Notes under the pieces: generated by a model
Databases searched by the model: none
What the model saw: only the letters and a program-made list of their open reading frames with translations
Told to the model about the DNA's origin: nothing
Shown: piece by piece, positions 33,801 to 43,600 of the stretch
Layout: every line of letters starts with the position of its first letter
How positions within the stretch are numbered: position 1 is the stretch's first letter
Source: Sediminicoccus rosea
Lineage (GTDB): Bacteria > Pseudomonadota > Alphaproteobacteria > Acetobacterales > Acetobacteraceae
Length of the DNA: 64,000 bases
Direction: 5' to 3'
NCBI RefSeq assembly: GCF_033547095.1
Contig: NZ_CP137852.1
Location: 4,861,001-4,925,000, forward strand
Translations under genes and position numbers: made by a program

Positions 33801-34514
33801 ATGTCCGCCACGGCCGCCACGAAGCGCGCCGCCCCCGCGGCGGTGCTGATCAGCCAGACGGTGCTGAACCGCCTGCTGGCCGACATCCTGGATGGGCGCT
33901 ACGCGCCCGGCGCCCGGCTGCGCTTCGCCGAGTTGCAGGCGGCCTATGAGGTCGGCATCGGCACGCTGCGCGAGGCGCTGTCGCACCTCGCCTCGGTCGG
34001 CATGGTGGAGGTGGACGCCAATCGCGGCTACCGCGTGGCCCCGGTCTCCGAGGCGGATCTGCTGGATGTCTCCAGCCTGCTGATCGAGTTCGAGCAGCGC
34101 GCGATCCTCTCCTCCATCGAGAATGGCGACAAGGCGTGGGAGGAGGCGGTGGTGGTGACCTTCCACCGCCTCTCCGCCATCGAATCCCGCCCGCGCGCGG
34201 AACGCGCGGCGCGCTTCAAGGAATGGGTGGCGCTGCACCGGGATTTCCACCACGCGCTCGTCTCGGCCTGCGGCTCGCGCTGGCTGCTGCACATGCGCGG
34301 GCTGCTCTATGACCATATGGAGCGCTACCGCCTGCTCTCGCAGCGCCACCGCCCGCAGGGGCCGGGGCGCCTCGCCGAGCATGAGGCGATCAAGCAGGCG
34401 GCCCTCGAACGCCGCGGGCCGGAGGCGGCGGAGCTGCTGCGGAAGCAGCTGCAATGGACGGTGGACAACGTCAGGCTCTACGCGCCGCAATTCATCCAGC
34501 CACCCAGCGCCTGA
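33801..34514 (+). CDS. GntR-family transcriptional regulator with FCD ligand domain
   Basis: A 237-residue DNA-binding protein. The winged helix (residues about 17-75) contains LADILDGRYAPGARL and VGIGTLREALSHLASVGMVEVDANRGYRVAPVS. The C-terminal FCD helical domain has RFKEWVALHRDFHHALVSACGSRWL, with the Asp/His residues that usually bind a metal and a carboxylate ligand. It most likely controls the surrounding catabolic genes; 32-bp sites lie immediately 3' of it and at both ends of the cluster. A good AAGGAG ribosome site precedes the ATG. Confidence 0.9.
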   Translation: MSATAATKRAAPAAVLISQTVLNRLLADILDGRYAPGARLRFAELQAAYEVGIGTLREALSHLASVGMVEVDANRGYRVAPVSEADLLDVSSLLIEFEQRAILSSIENGDKAWEEAVVVTFHRLSAIESRPRAERAARFKEWVALHRDFHHALVSACGSRWLLHMRGLLYDHMERYRLLSQRHRPQGPGRLAEHEAIKQAALERRGPEAAELLRKQLQWTVDNVRLYAPQFIQPPSA

Positions 34515-34517
34515 CCA

Positions 34518-34549
34518 GAAAATCGAACATCTTGAAAGTTTCGAAAATC
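34518..34549. promoter_or_regulatory. 32-bp operator-like element, site 2 (ahead of the hydrolase gene)
   Basis: It starts 3 bp after the GntR gene stop and ends 51 bp before the hydrolase ATG. It reads GAAAATCGAACATC, then TTGAAAGTTTCGAAAATC, aligning base for base with site 1 (GTTTCGA-AATC right half identical except one base). TTGAAA at 34532-34537 may be the -35 of the hydrolase promoter. Confidence 0.7.
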
Positions 34550-34600
34550 GGGGCATGATGCCGCACGAGCCCGGTTCAACGGGCAAAGGAACGGCATCCC

Positions 34601-35476
34601 ATGGACAGCGAGATCACCTTCACCTCGGACGGGCTCACCCTCGCCGGCAGCCTGCATGTGCCGGAAGGCCGCGCGCCGGAGCAGCGGCTGCCCGCCGTCA
34701 TCGTCCTGCACGGCTTCATCGGCGCCAAGGACAATTCCTATTCCGAGGTGGTCAGTCGGCTGATGGAAAGCTGGGGCTATGTCGTGCTCCGCATCGACTT
34801 CCGCGGCTGCGGCAAGAGCGAGGGCAAGCGCGGCTACGTGCTCTGCCATGACCAGGTGGCCGATACGCGCAACGCCATGACCTGGCTCGCGCAGCGCCCC
34901 GAGGTGGACCCCACGCGCATCGCGGTCCTCGGCCACTCCTTCGGCGCCGCCATCGCCGCCTATACCGCCAGCACCGACACGCGCTTCGCGGCGGCCATCA
35001 TCTCCTGCGGCTGGGGCCATGGCGAGCGCAAGTTCCGCGGCCAGCACGCGACACCCGAGGCCTGGGAGAAGTTCACCAACCTCCTCGCCGAGGGCCGTGC
35101 CCACAAGGCCCGCACGGGCGAGACGATGATGGTCAGCCGCTGGGATGTGGTGCCGATGGCCGAGCATCTGCGGAAGAACCTCTCCCACCTCGCGCAGACG
35201 GTGGTGGCCGCCGACACCGCGCAGAGCATGTTCGACTTCAAGGCCGAGGAGGTGATCCACCAGCTCGCCCCCCGCCCCGTGCTCTTCATGCATGGCGCGG
35301 ACGACACGGTGACGCCGGTCGAGCAATCCATCCGCATGTGGGAGCTGGCGGGCCAGCCCAAGGACCTCGTGCTGATCACCGGCACCGACCATTTCCCGAT
35401 CTTCGGCAAGGACAATCGCGGCCGCGACATCCTGAAGGGCTGGATGGAGCGCTACTTCCCCGCCACGCCGGCATGA
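34601..35476 (+). CDS. Alpha/beta hydrolase
   Basis: A 291-residue serine hydrolase without signal peptide. The nucleophile Ser113 is in GHSFGAAIAAY; the acid is probably the Asp in LFMHGADDTVTP; the base is the His in GTDHFP. The oxyanion-hole strand is IVLHGFIGAKDN. It resembles the dienelactone hydrolase/acyl-peptidase-like group. In a cluster with an extradiol dioxygenase it could hydrolyse a ring-cleavage product, but the fold alone does not prove it. It is coupled to the next gene by ATGA (35473-35476). Confidence 0.83.
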   Translation: MDSEITFTSDGLTLAGSLHVPEGRAPEQRLPAVIVLHGFIGAKDNSYSEVVSRLMESWGYVVLRIDFRGCGKSEGKRGYVLCHDQVADTRNAMTWLAQRPEVDPTRIAVLGHSFGAAIAAYTASTDTRFAAAIISCGWGHGERKFRGQHATPEAWEKFTNLLAEGRAHKARTGETMMVSRWDVVPMAEHLRKNLSHLAQTVVAADTAQSMFDFKAEEVIHQLAPRPVLFMHGADDTVTPVEQSIRMWELAGQPKDLVLITGTDHFPIFGKDNRGRDILKGWMERYFPATPA

Positions 35477-36519
35477 GCGCCCGCATCGAGGCCGGCGCCC
35501 TGCGCGACTTCGCCGCCGCCATCCTGCAGGCGGCCGGCACCGGCGAGGCCGATGCGCGCGCCTGGGCCGAGACGCTGGTCTGGGCCAATCTGCGCGGCGT
35601 GGACAGCCACGGCGTGCTGCGCATCCCGCGCTATCTCGAACTCATCGGCACCGGCGCCATCAACCCCAAGCCCCGCATGGCGATGCGCATGCAGGCCGGC
35701 GCCATCGGCCTGCTCGACGCCGACCAGGCGCCCGGCCCCGTCGCCATGAACCGCGCGATGGATGAGGCCATCGCCATCGCGCGGCGGCTGCATCTGGGCT
35801 GGGTGGTGGCGCGGGACATCACCCATGCGGGCGCCGTCGGGCATTTCGCGCTGCGCGCAGCCGAGCAGGGGATGGCGGGGCTGGTGATGACCGCCTCCGG
35901 CCCGCTCATGGCCTGGCCGGGCAGCGCGGGGGCGGTGGTCTCCACCAACCCACTCGCCATCGCCATCCCGGCCGGCACGCGCCCGCCCTTGCTGCTGGAC
36001 ATGTCCACGGCGGCCGTCGCACTCGGCAAGATCATGGCGGCGAAGGATGCCGGCACGCCCATCCCCGAGGGCTGGGGCGTGGATGCGGCCGGCCAGCCGA
36101 CGCAGGATCCCGCGAAGGTCGCGACGCTGCTGCCCATGGCCGGGCCGAAAGGGGCGGGCCTCTCGCTGATGATCGAGTGCCTGGCCAGCCTCGCCGCCGG
36201 CAATCCGCTGATCAGCCTGGCGCTGCGCGGCGCGGGGGCGAAGGAAGGGCCGCGCATGAACGGCCTCGCCATCGCGCTCGATATCGCGGCCTTTGGCGAG
36301 CCGGGCGCCTTCACCGCCGAGGTGGATGCGCTCGCCTCCGCCGTGGCCGCCGTGCCGGCGAGCGGCGCCACGCCCGTGCTGCTGCCGGGGGATCGCGGCG
36401 GCGCCGTGATGGCGCGCCGCCTGCGCGAGGGGATCACCCTGCCGGATGGCACCTGGAAGCGCCTCTCGGCCTCGGCCGCCGGGCTTGGCGTGGCCCTGCC
36501 CGGCCTGCTGAGCAGCTAA
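35473..36519 (+). CDS. Ldh/MDH-2 family NAD(P)-dependent oxidoreductase
   Basis: A 348-residue enzyme of the malate/L-lactate/ureidoglycolate dehydrogenase family, a fold distinct from classic lactate dehydrogenases. Signature segments are WANLRGVDSHGVLRIPRYL (38-56), ARDITHAGAVGHFALRAAEQGMAGLVMTAS (118-148), VVSTNPLAIAIPAG and GPKGAGLSLMIECL (about 220). Enzymes of this family oxidise 2-hydroxy acids or reduce cyclic imines. Overlaps the hydrolase by ATGA and shares CTAA at its end with the stop of the convergent Bug gene. Its likely job is a 2-hydroxy/oxo-acid step in the regulon. Confidence 0.86.
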   Translation: MSARIEAGALRDFAAAILQAAGTGEADARAWAETLVWANLRGVDSHGVLRIPRYLELIGTGAINPKPRMAMRMQAGAIGLLDADQAPGPVAMNRAMDEAIAIARRLHLGWVVARDITHAGAVGHFALRAAEQGMAGLVMTASGPLMAWPGSAGAVVSTNPLAIAIPAGTRPPLLLDMSTAAVALGKIMAAKDAGTPIPEGWGVDAAGQPTQDPAKVATLLPMAGPKGAGLSLMIECLASLAAGNPLISLALRGAGAKEGPRMNGLAIALDIAAFGEPGAFTAEVDALASAVAAVPASGATPVLLPGDRGGAVMARRLREGITLPDGTWKRLSASAAGLGVALPGLLSS

Positions 36520-37508
36520 CCTGCCTGCAGCTGCCGGCTGCCGATCAACTCGCGCCAGCGGGAGATCTCGGTGGCGACGAGGCTGCGCAGCTCCTCGGGC
36601 GTGCTGGTGCGCACGCGCCCATCCACCAGCGCGGCGAGGCGGCTGCGATGCTCCGGCTGCTCGGCCAGGGTCATCACCGCCTGATGGAGCCGCGCCTGCA
36701 CGGGGCCGGGCAGGTTGGCTGGCCCCGCCAGCCCGGCCCAGGTGGTCACGACGTAGTTCGGCACCGTCTCCGCCGCGGGCGGCACGTTCGGGAAGGCCGC
36801 GACCGGCTCGGCCGCCGTCACCGCCAGCGCACGCAGCCGGCCGGATTGCAGCTGCGGCCCGGCCGTCACCGTCGTGATGATGGCGCAGGCGAGGTCGCCG
36901 CTCATCAGGCCGGTGATGGCATCGGATTCGCCGCGATAGGGCACATGCACCAGCTGCGCGCCGGACATGGCGCCCAGCAGCTCGCCCGCCAGGTGATGCG
37001 TGGACCCCACCCCGGCCGAGCCGAAGGTGATCCCGCCGGGCCGGTTGGCCATTTGCAGCAGCGAGCGGAGATCCCGCGCCGGATGATCCGCCCGCACCGC
37101 GATGACGAAGCCGAACTCCACGACGCGGGAGATCCAGGTGAAGCCGTCCACCGGATCGAAGGTGAGGTTGCGGCCGAAGGCGGCGGCCACCGCATGGCCC
37201 CCGGTGATGAGGCCGAGCGTATAGCCGTCGGGCGCCGCACGGCTCAGCGCGGCGGAGGCCACCATGCCGCCCGCGCCCGGGCGCGGCTCCACGATGACGG
37301 ATTGCCCGAGCAGGCTGCCGAGCGAGACCGCCAGCACGCGCGCCAGCGCATCGGCCGAGCCTCCCGGCGCGAAGCCATGCAGCAGCGTGATGGGGCGCTC
37401 CGGCCAGGCGGCAAGGGCGGGCGCGGCGGCCAGCGCGCCCACGCCGCCCAGAAGGAGGCGACGCGCGATGCGCGGCGCAGGCGGGCCGGCCGTGAAGCGG
37501 CGTGTCAT
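36516..37508 (-). CDS. Tripartite tricarboxylate transporter substrate-binding protein (Bug family)
   Basis: A 330-residue periplasmic protein. The signal sequence has a twin-arginine-like start (RIARRLLLGGVGALAAAPALA). Fold landmarks are WPERPITLLHGFAPGGSADALAR, VEPRPGAGGMVASAALSRAAPDGYTLG, FGSAGVGSTHHLAGELLG, and VHVPYRGESDAITGLMSGD. Its own upstream region carries operator site 3, in the orientation matching its transcription, so it likely captures the substrate of the regulon between 32456 and 36519. No TctAB permease is adjacent. Confidence 0.87.
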   Translation of the reverse strand: MTRRFTAGPPAPRIARRLLLGGVGALAAAPALAAWPERPITLLHGFAPGGSADALARVLAVSLGSLLGQSVIVEPRPGAGGMVASAALSRAAPDGYTLGLITGGHAVAAAFGRNLTFDPVDGFTWISRVVEFGFVIAVRADHPARDLRSLLQMANRPGGITFGSAGVGSTHHLAGELLGAMSGAQLVHVPYRGESDAITGLMSGDLACAIITTVTAGPQLQSGRLRALAVTAAEPVAAFPNVPPAAETVPNYVVTTWAGLAGPANLPGPVQARLHQAVMTLAEQPEHRSRLAALVDGRVRTSTPEELRSLVATEISRWRELIGSRQLQAG

Positions 37509-37608
37509 TCCTGTTCGTCCTCCCTGAGCCAAGGCCGGACCACGGGCCCGGCACGCCGCCGCCGCCCTGGCTGGGGGCGACGATCAACGCCAGGACACAC
37601 TCTCACAG

Positions 37609-37640
37609 GATTTTCGAAACTTCAACTCTCTTCGAATATC
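37609..37640. promoter_or_regulatory. 32-bp operator-like element, site 3 (ahead of the Bug gene)
   Basis: On the minus strand it reads GATATTCGAAGAGA, then GTTGAAGTTTCGAAAATC, 100 bp upstream of the Bug gene ATG at 37508. The 32-bp length, the 18-bp TCGA-to-TCGA spacing and the right half GTTTCGAAAATC are the same as in site 2. TTGAAG in the middle may be a -35. The element's right end overlaps the stop codon of the giant gene by two bases (37639-37640). Confidence 0.68.
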
Positions 37641-40600
37641 AGACAAAGCTCCAGTCCGAGCTGTGCAGGCTGGCGGCATTGGCGAGGGTGATGAACTCCA
37701 CCGTCAGGCCATCCGCCGAGCTGATCCGCCAGATCGTGGCGTCGGTCTGCGTGAAGCTCGCGCCCTGCGCCACCGTGCCGTAGCCGCTGAACTCCAGCCG
37801 ATCCCCCGCCGCGGGCCCCTGGCCGGCGAAATCCAGCACCACATCCCCATCGGCCTGCCCACGGACGAAGCGGAACACGTCATGGCCCGCGCCACCGGTC
37901 AGGGTATCGCTGCCTTCGCCGCCATCCAGGATGTTCGCGCCGGCATTGCCGTCCAAGCGGTTGTCCAGCGCATTGCCCGTGCCGCTCAGCCCGGCCGAGC
38001 CCGAGAGGCTGAGGCGCTCCACCTCGGCACCCAGCGTCAGGCTGACCGAGGTGAGGACGCGGTCATAGCCGCCGCCCACCTGCTCCACCACCTGATCGAG
38101 CGCGTGGTTCACGACATAGGTGTCGTTGCCCGCACCACCCTCCATGCGGTCCGCGCCCCAGCCGCCATCCAGCCAGTCATTGCCCAGGCCGCCGACCAGG
38201 GTATCGGCGCCGCCATCGCCCCGCAGCGTATCGTCGCCCTCGCCGCCATCCAGGATGTTCGCGCCGGCATTGCCATCCAAGCGGTTGTCCAGCGCATTGC
38301 CCGTGCCGCTCAGCCCCGCCGGGCCCGAGAGGCTGAGATGCTCAAGCTCCGCCCCCAGCGTCAGGCTCACCCGGGAGACCACGCGATCATAGCCGCCGCC
38401 CGCCTGCTCCACGACCTGATCGAGCGCGTGGTCCACGACATAGGTGTCGCTGCCCGCGCCGCCTTCCATCCGGTCCGCGCCGGAGCCGCCATCCAGCCAA
38501 TCAAGGCCCAGGCCGCCGATCAGCGTATCGGCGCCGGCCTCTCCCATCAGGGTGTCGTCGCCCTCGCCGCCATCCAGCAGGTTCGCCCCCGCATTGCCGT
38601 CCATGCGGTTGCCCAGCGCATTGCCCGTGCCGCTCAGCGCAGCCGTGCCCGAGAGGCTGAGGCGCTCCAGCTCCGCGCCCAGCGTCAGGCTGACCGAGCT
38701 GATCACGCGGTCATAGCCACCGCCCGCCTGCTCCATCACCTGGTCGCGCACATGGTCCACGACATAGGTGTCGCTGCCCGCGCCGCCCTCCATCCGGTCC
38801 GCGCCCGAGCCGCCATCCAGCCAGTCAACGCCCATGCCGCCAATCAGGGTATCGGCGCCGCCGCTCCCCCTCAGACTGTCATCCCCTTCGCCGCCCTCCA
38901 GGCGGTTCGCCCCGGCATTGCCGTCGATCCGGTTGTTCAGCGCATTGCCCGTGCCGGAGAGGCCGCGGGTGCCGAGCAGGGTGAGGTTCTCGACATGGGC
39001 GCCCAGCGTCCAGCTCACCGTGGCGAGCACGAGGTCCCGGCCCTCATCCGCTGCCTCGAAGACGCGGTCCGCGGCATGGTCGGCGCTGTAGGTGTCGGCA
39101 CCGGCACCGCCGGCCATGCCATTGGCGCCCGCCCCGCCGAGGCTGTCATCGCCGCCCAGCCCGAACAGGATGAGTCCCGCGGCCGTGGCGTCCAGCACCT
39201 CGCCCGCTTCGGTGCCGACCTGCGCGGCGGCGGGCGACGCCACCTGCTCGGCCGTGCCGCCGGCATCGGTGTAGCTGGCAACGGCACGCAGCAACTGCCC
39301 GGCCTGCCCCGTGGCCGGTGCGAAGCTCGCGGCATCGGCGCCCGGAATCTCGGCCCAGATGTCGCCCGCCAGCGCCTGCCAGCGAAAGCCGATCGTCCCC
39401 ATCCCGTCCGGGTCCGTGAGGGCGGGCGTCGCCGTCAGCAGCCCGTCCTCCAGGCTGAACCGGATCGTGCCCTGCGGCGCGTCATTCTGCGGCGAGATCC
39501 GCACCGTGATGGTGGTTGATTTCTCCAGCACGAAGCTGCCCAGCGTCGAGCCCGTCTGGCGGATGATGTCGACCGCGCCATCGCCGTCATAGTCGCCGAT
39601 GGCGGGCGCCGCGCTGAGGAGATAGGGGTCAACCAGCCGCAGCGGATTGGCCGCGCCGGTCAGCTCGACGAAGGTGCCGCCGTCGTTGCGGAAGCTGCGG
39701 AGGGTGCCGGCCGCGCTCGCCAGCACGAGGTCCATGTCGCCATCGCCATCGAGGTCGCCGACGGCCGGCGCGGCGCGGTCCACGGTGATGCCGGCGAAGG
39801 GCGTGGCCGCGATGTCCACCGCGACGAAGCCGTCCTCCGTCTGGCGCCAGGCCTGCAGGCCACTGAAGGCCAGCGAACCCGCCAGCAGATCCAGATCGCC
39901 ATCATCATCGAAGTCGATGAACACCGGGGTGGAGAGGCGCTGGGCGGCGAGTGTCGTGAAGCTGCCCCCGGACGGCCCGCCGGCCACGAAGCCATCGGTC
40001 GTGCCACGCCAGAAATCCAGCCCTTCCTGCGCGCTGCCAAGGACGAGATCGACGAAGCCATCGCCGTCAACATCGCCGAAGGCCGGCGCCGTATACGCGC
40101 CACCGACGACATCCCTGAACGGGTTCGAGCCGCCCGCCAGGAACTGGAAGCCGGCCTCCGTGTTCAGATACGTATCGAGCGTGCCGTAGGCGTTCCCCAT
40201 GACGAGGTCGAGGTCGCCATCGCCGTCGAAATCCACCAGCACCGGCCGCGGATCCATTTCCGTGTAGAGGTGCCCGACGGGGTCCAGCAGCATGGGCAGC
40301 GGCACGAAGGCCCCTCCCTGATCCGCCATGTTGAGCCGGCCGCCCACCGCATCGACGAGGCCATAGGTCAGGTTGCGCGTCGCGGTCGGCGCGTCGCTCG
40401 TATTGGCGTAGGTCAGCGCGCCGATCATCGCCTGGACCGCCGCGCCATAGGCCGCCGCCGTGAAGGCGACGCTGAAGGTGCCGCCGACGCCACCCGAGGC
40501 GGTGCCGATCACCTCGCCCTCGTAGCGCACATTCGTGCCGTCGAAGCTGATCTGGCGGAAGCCGTTGCCCGTGCTGCGGAGCGAGACGACATCCTCGGCC

Positions 40601-43600
40601 AGCAGGCCCGAGACGGTGAAGACCCCGCCCGCGAACCGGTCGCCCTGGATCAGCGCCACCGAGGCATCGATCAGCAGCGGTCCGGCCTTCGCCGCGTCTT
40701 CCGTGAAGGTCACCTGCGGGGCGAGGCCGCCGAGCCAGGTGATCTCGCGCGTGTCGGTGACCGTGACGACCAGGGTCGTGGAGCTGAAGCTGCCGGTCGC
40801 ATCGGTCGCCCGAACCTCCAGCTCGTAGACATTGTCGCGGTTCGCATCGCGCGGCGCCTCGAAGTCGAGACCGTAGGAGCCGAGCCTGCCGCGCTGCCCT
40901 GGCTCGTTGAACATGTAGAAGGCGCCGCTGTCCGGCCCCACCGGCCGGAAGGTCACCTGACCGCCCTCGGGATCGAAGGCGCTGAAGATGACATCCGTCC
41001 AGAGGGCGCCCTCGCGGACGGTCAGGTGGGTGACGGTCTGGCTGATGACCGGCGGGTCGTCCTGCGGCGTGACGTTGACCGTGATGCTGTTGCCCGGCGC
41101 GGTCTGCACGAGGGAGCGGAAGCTGCCGGTGCCATTGCCCGTCACCACATCCACGAGACCGTCGCGGTTGATGTCAGCGGCCGCGAGGGCCCAGGCGGCA
41201 TTCCCGCTGAAGGCAGCCAGCGGATTGGCCGTGCCGGTCAGCTGCACATAGCCTTCGCCCGTGTTGCGCCACACCTGGGGCGGCCCGCTCACCATGCCGA
41301 TCGCGAGGTCGAGGCGGCCATCCTGGTCGAAATCGACGAAGACCGGCGCCCCGATGCCGCCCACCTGGCCCGCGGCGAAAAGCGGGTTGAGCCCATCGGC
41401 CAGCCGGACGAGGCCCTCGGGCTTGTTGAGCCAGACCCTCAGATCCGGCGACAGGACCAGGTCCTTGCGCCCATCACCGTCGATATCCACGAAGGCAGGG
41501 GCACCCTGCGCGTTGCCCCCCACGGTGATGCCGGCCACCGGGCTCTCGGCAAAGGGGACGAAGCCGTCGGCGGTGTTGCGCCAGGCCAGCAGCGGCTGGT
41601 CCGACGAGCCATAGGCGAGGACCAGATCTTCCCGCCCATCGCCGTCGAGGTCGCCGAAAGCGGGCCGGGTGTAGATCCCGGGCGCCGAGATGTGGGCGAA
41701 GGGATTTTGCGCGGTGGTCGCGGGGGTGAAGCCGGTCTCGGTGGCGAGGAACACCCGGAGGCCGTTGTTGGAGCCGCCGCTGACCAGGTCGAGCCGGCCA
41801 TCGCCGTTCACGTCGAAGAATGCCGGCGCGGAGAGGCCCGCGCCGACCGAGAGCCCCGCCACGGGATCGGCCGATGGCGTCGCGAAGACCCGCGCCTCAC
41901 CCGGCTCGACCAGGTCGAGGCGAAGCTGGCGCGTGGCCGTCGGCGTATCATCCGTCGTCGCGTAGGTGAGCGAGCGCAGCACCGCCTGCGCGGCCGCCTC
42001 GGTGACGCCGGTGGTGAACAGCACGGTGAACCGGCCGCCGCCATTCTCGGTGACGATGCCGACCTGCGTGCCGCCGAAGCGGATCGTGGTGCCGTCGAAG
42101 CCCAGCTGCCCGGGGCCGTCGCCGGTGTGGAGGATGCCGATCCGGTCTTCCGCCAGCAGGCCCGAGAGCTCGAGCCGCGCGCCGCGCAGGTCGTCGCCCG
42201 CCGCCAGCGTCGCGCTGCCGAACAGCACGGCCGGCGCCGCATTCACGGCGTTCTCCGCGAGCGTCACCTGTGCCGGCAGGGCACCGAGCTGCGCCTGCTC
42301 GACCGCGTTCTGCACCGTGACGGCGATGCTGGTGCGCGAGCCGCCGGAGACGGCCGTCACCTCGTGGATGTTGTCGCCATCCGCGTCGCGCGGGCGCTCG
42401 AAATCGGGCGCGGCGCGGAACCGCAGCGCACCGGTCGCCGGGTTGATCTCGAACAGTGCGGCGTCGGCCCCCTCCAGGGACCAGCCGCCGGCGTTCGGCA
42501 GGCCGGGCTGCCAGAGGGTGGTGCCGGTGTTCTCGACCGTCGCGAGCGTCACATCGGCAAGGGGCGGTGCCGGCGGCAGGCTGGCCACCACCGCCACCTC
42601 GATGATCCGCGACGTGACACTGCCATCGCGGTCCAGCAGGCTGACCTGGAGATCGCGCGATCGGGGGGGCACTTGCGCCGTGCTGTCAAAGGCGAGGCTC
42701 TCGATGAGCGCCTCGATCGCCGCATCGGTGACGCTGGGCAGCAGCGTCACCGTCAGCCATGCGCCGGCACCGCCCGACCAGGTGCCGATCGCCGTCCCGG
42801 CGAAGCTGACCTGCGCGCCATCCAGCGTGATGCCGCCCGGCGTCGGCGCGATCATCACCCGGTCGCCCGCCAGCTGCCCGGTGACCACCAGCTGCCGCGG
42901 CGCATCGTCCCCCCGCTGAAAGCTGACATCGGCGTCCAGCCGCTGCGGCCCGCCCCGGACGGCGCTCTCGAGGAAGTTGACCCGGCTCTCCACGCCGTCC
43001 AGCCGCGCATAGTCCCGGTTGTCGGTGACGGTGATGGTGACGGCCTGGGTGGTGGTCACGCCATTGGCGGTGGCGAGGATCTGCAGGTCATGGACATTGT
43101 TGCCGCCGGCATCCCCCGGGACCTCGAAATCCGGCGGGGCGCGGAACCGCACCGCGCCCGTCGCGTCGATCGTGAACAGGTCGCGGTCGGCCCCGGCGAG
43201 CGAATAGGTCACGGCCTCGCCCTCCGGGTCCACCGCCTGCGCCTGCAGGACGATGCCGGTGGCGTTCTCCACGAAGCTGACCGCATTGGGGGAGAGGAAG
43301 CGCGGCGCGTCATCCTCGGCCGTCACCGTCAGCGTGACGCGCGCGGCACCCGGCGGCCCGTCATTCCGCAGCACGGTGAAGCCGCCGGCGGCGGAGCCCA
43401 CCACCAGATCGGCATAGCCGTCGCGGTTCAGGTCGACCCCTGCCGGCGTGCTGGATGCGCCCACATCGACGCCGGCGAAGGGATTGGCCGCGCCGGCCCA
43501 TTCGACGAAGCCGGTGGAGGTGTTGCGCCAGGCGCGCAGCGTGCCCTCCAGGTTGCCGACGACCAGGTCCATCCGCCCGTCGCCATCGACGTCGAGCAGG

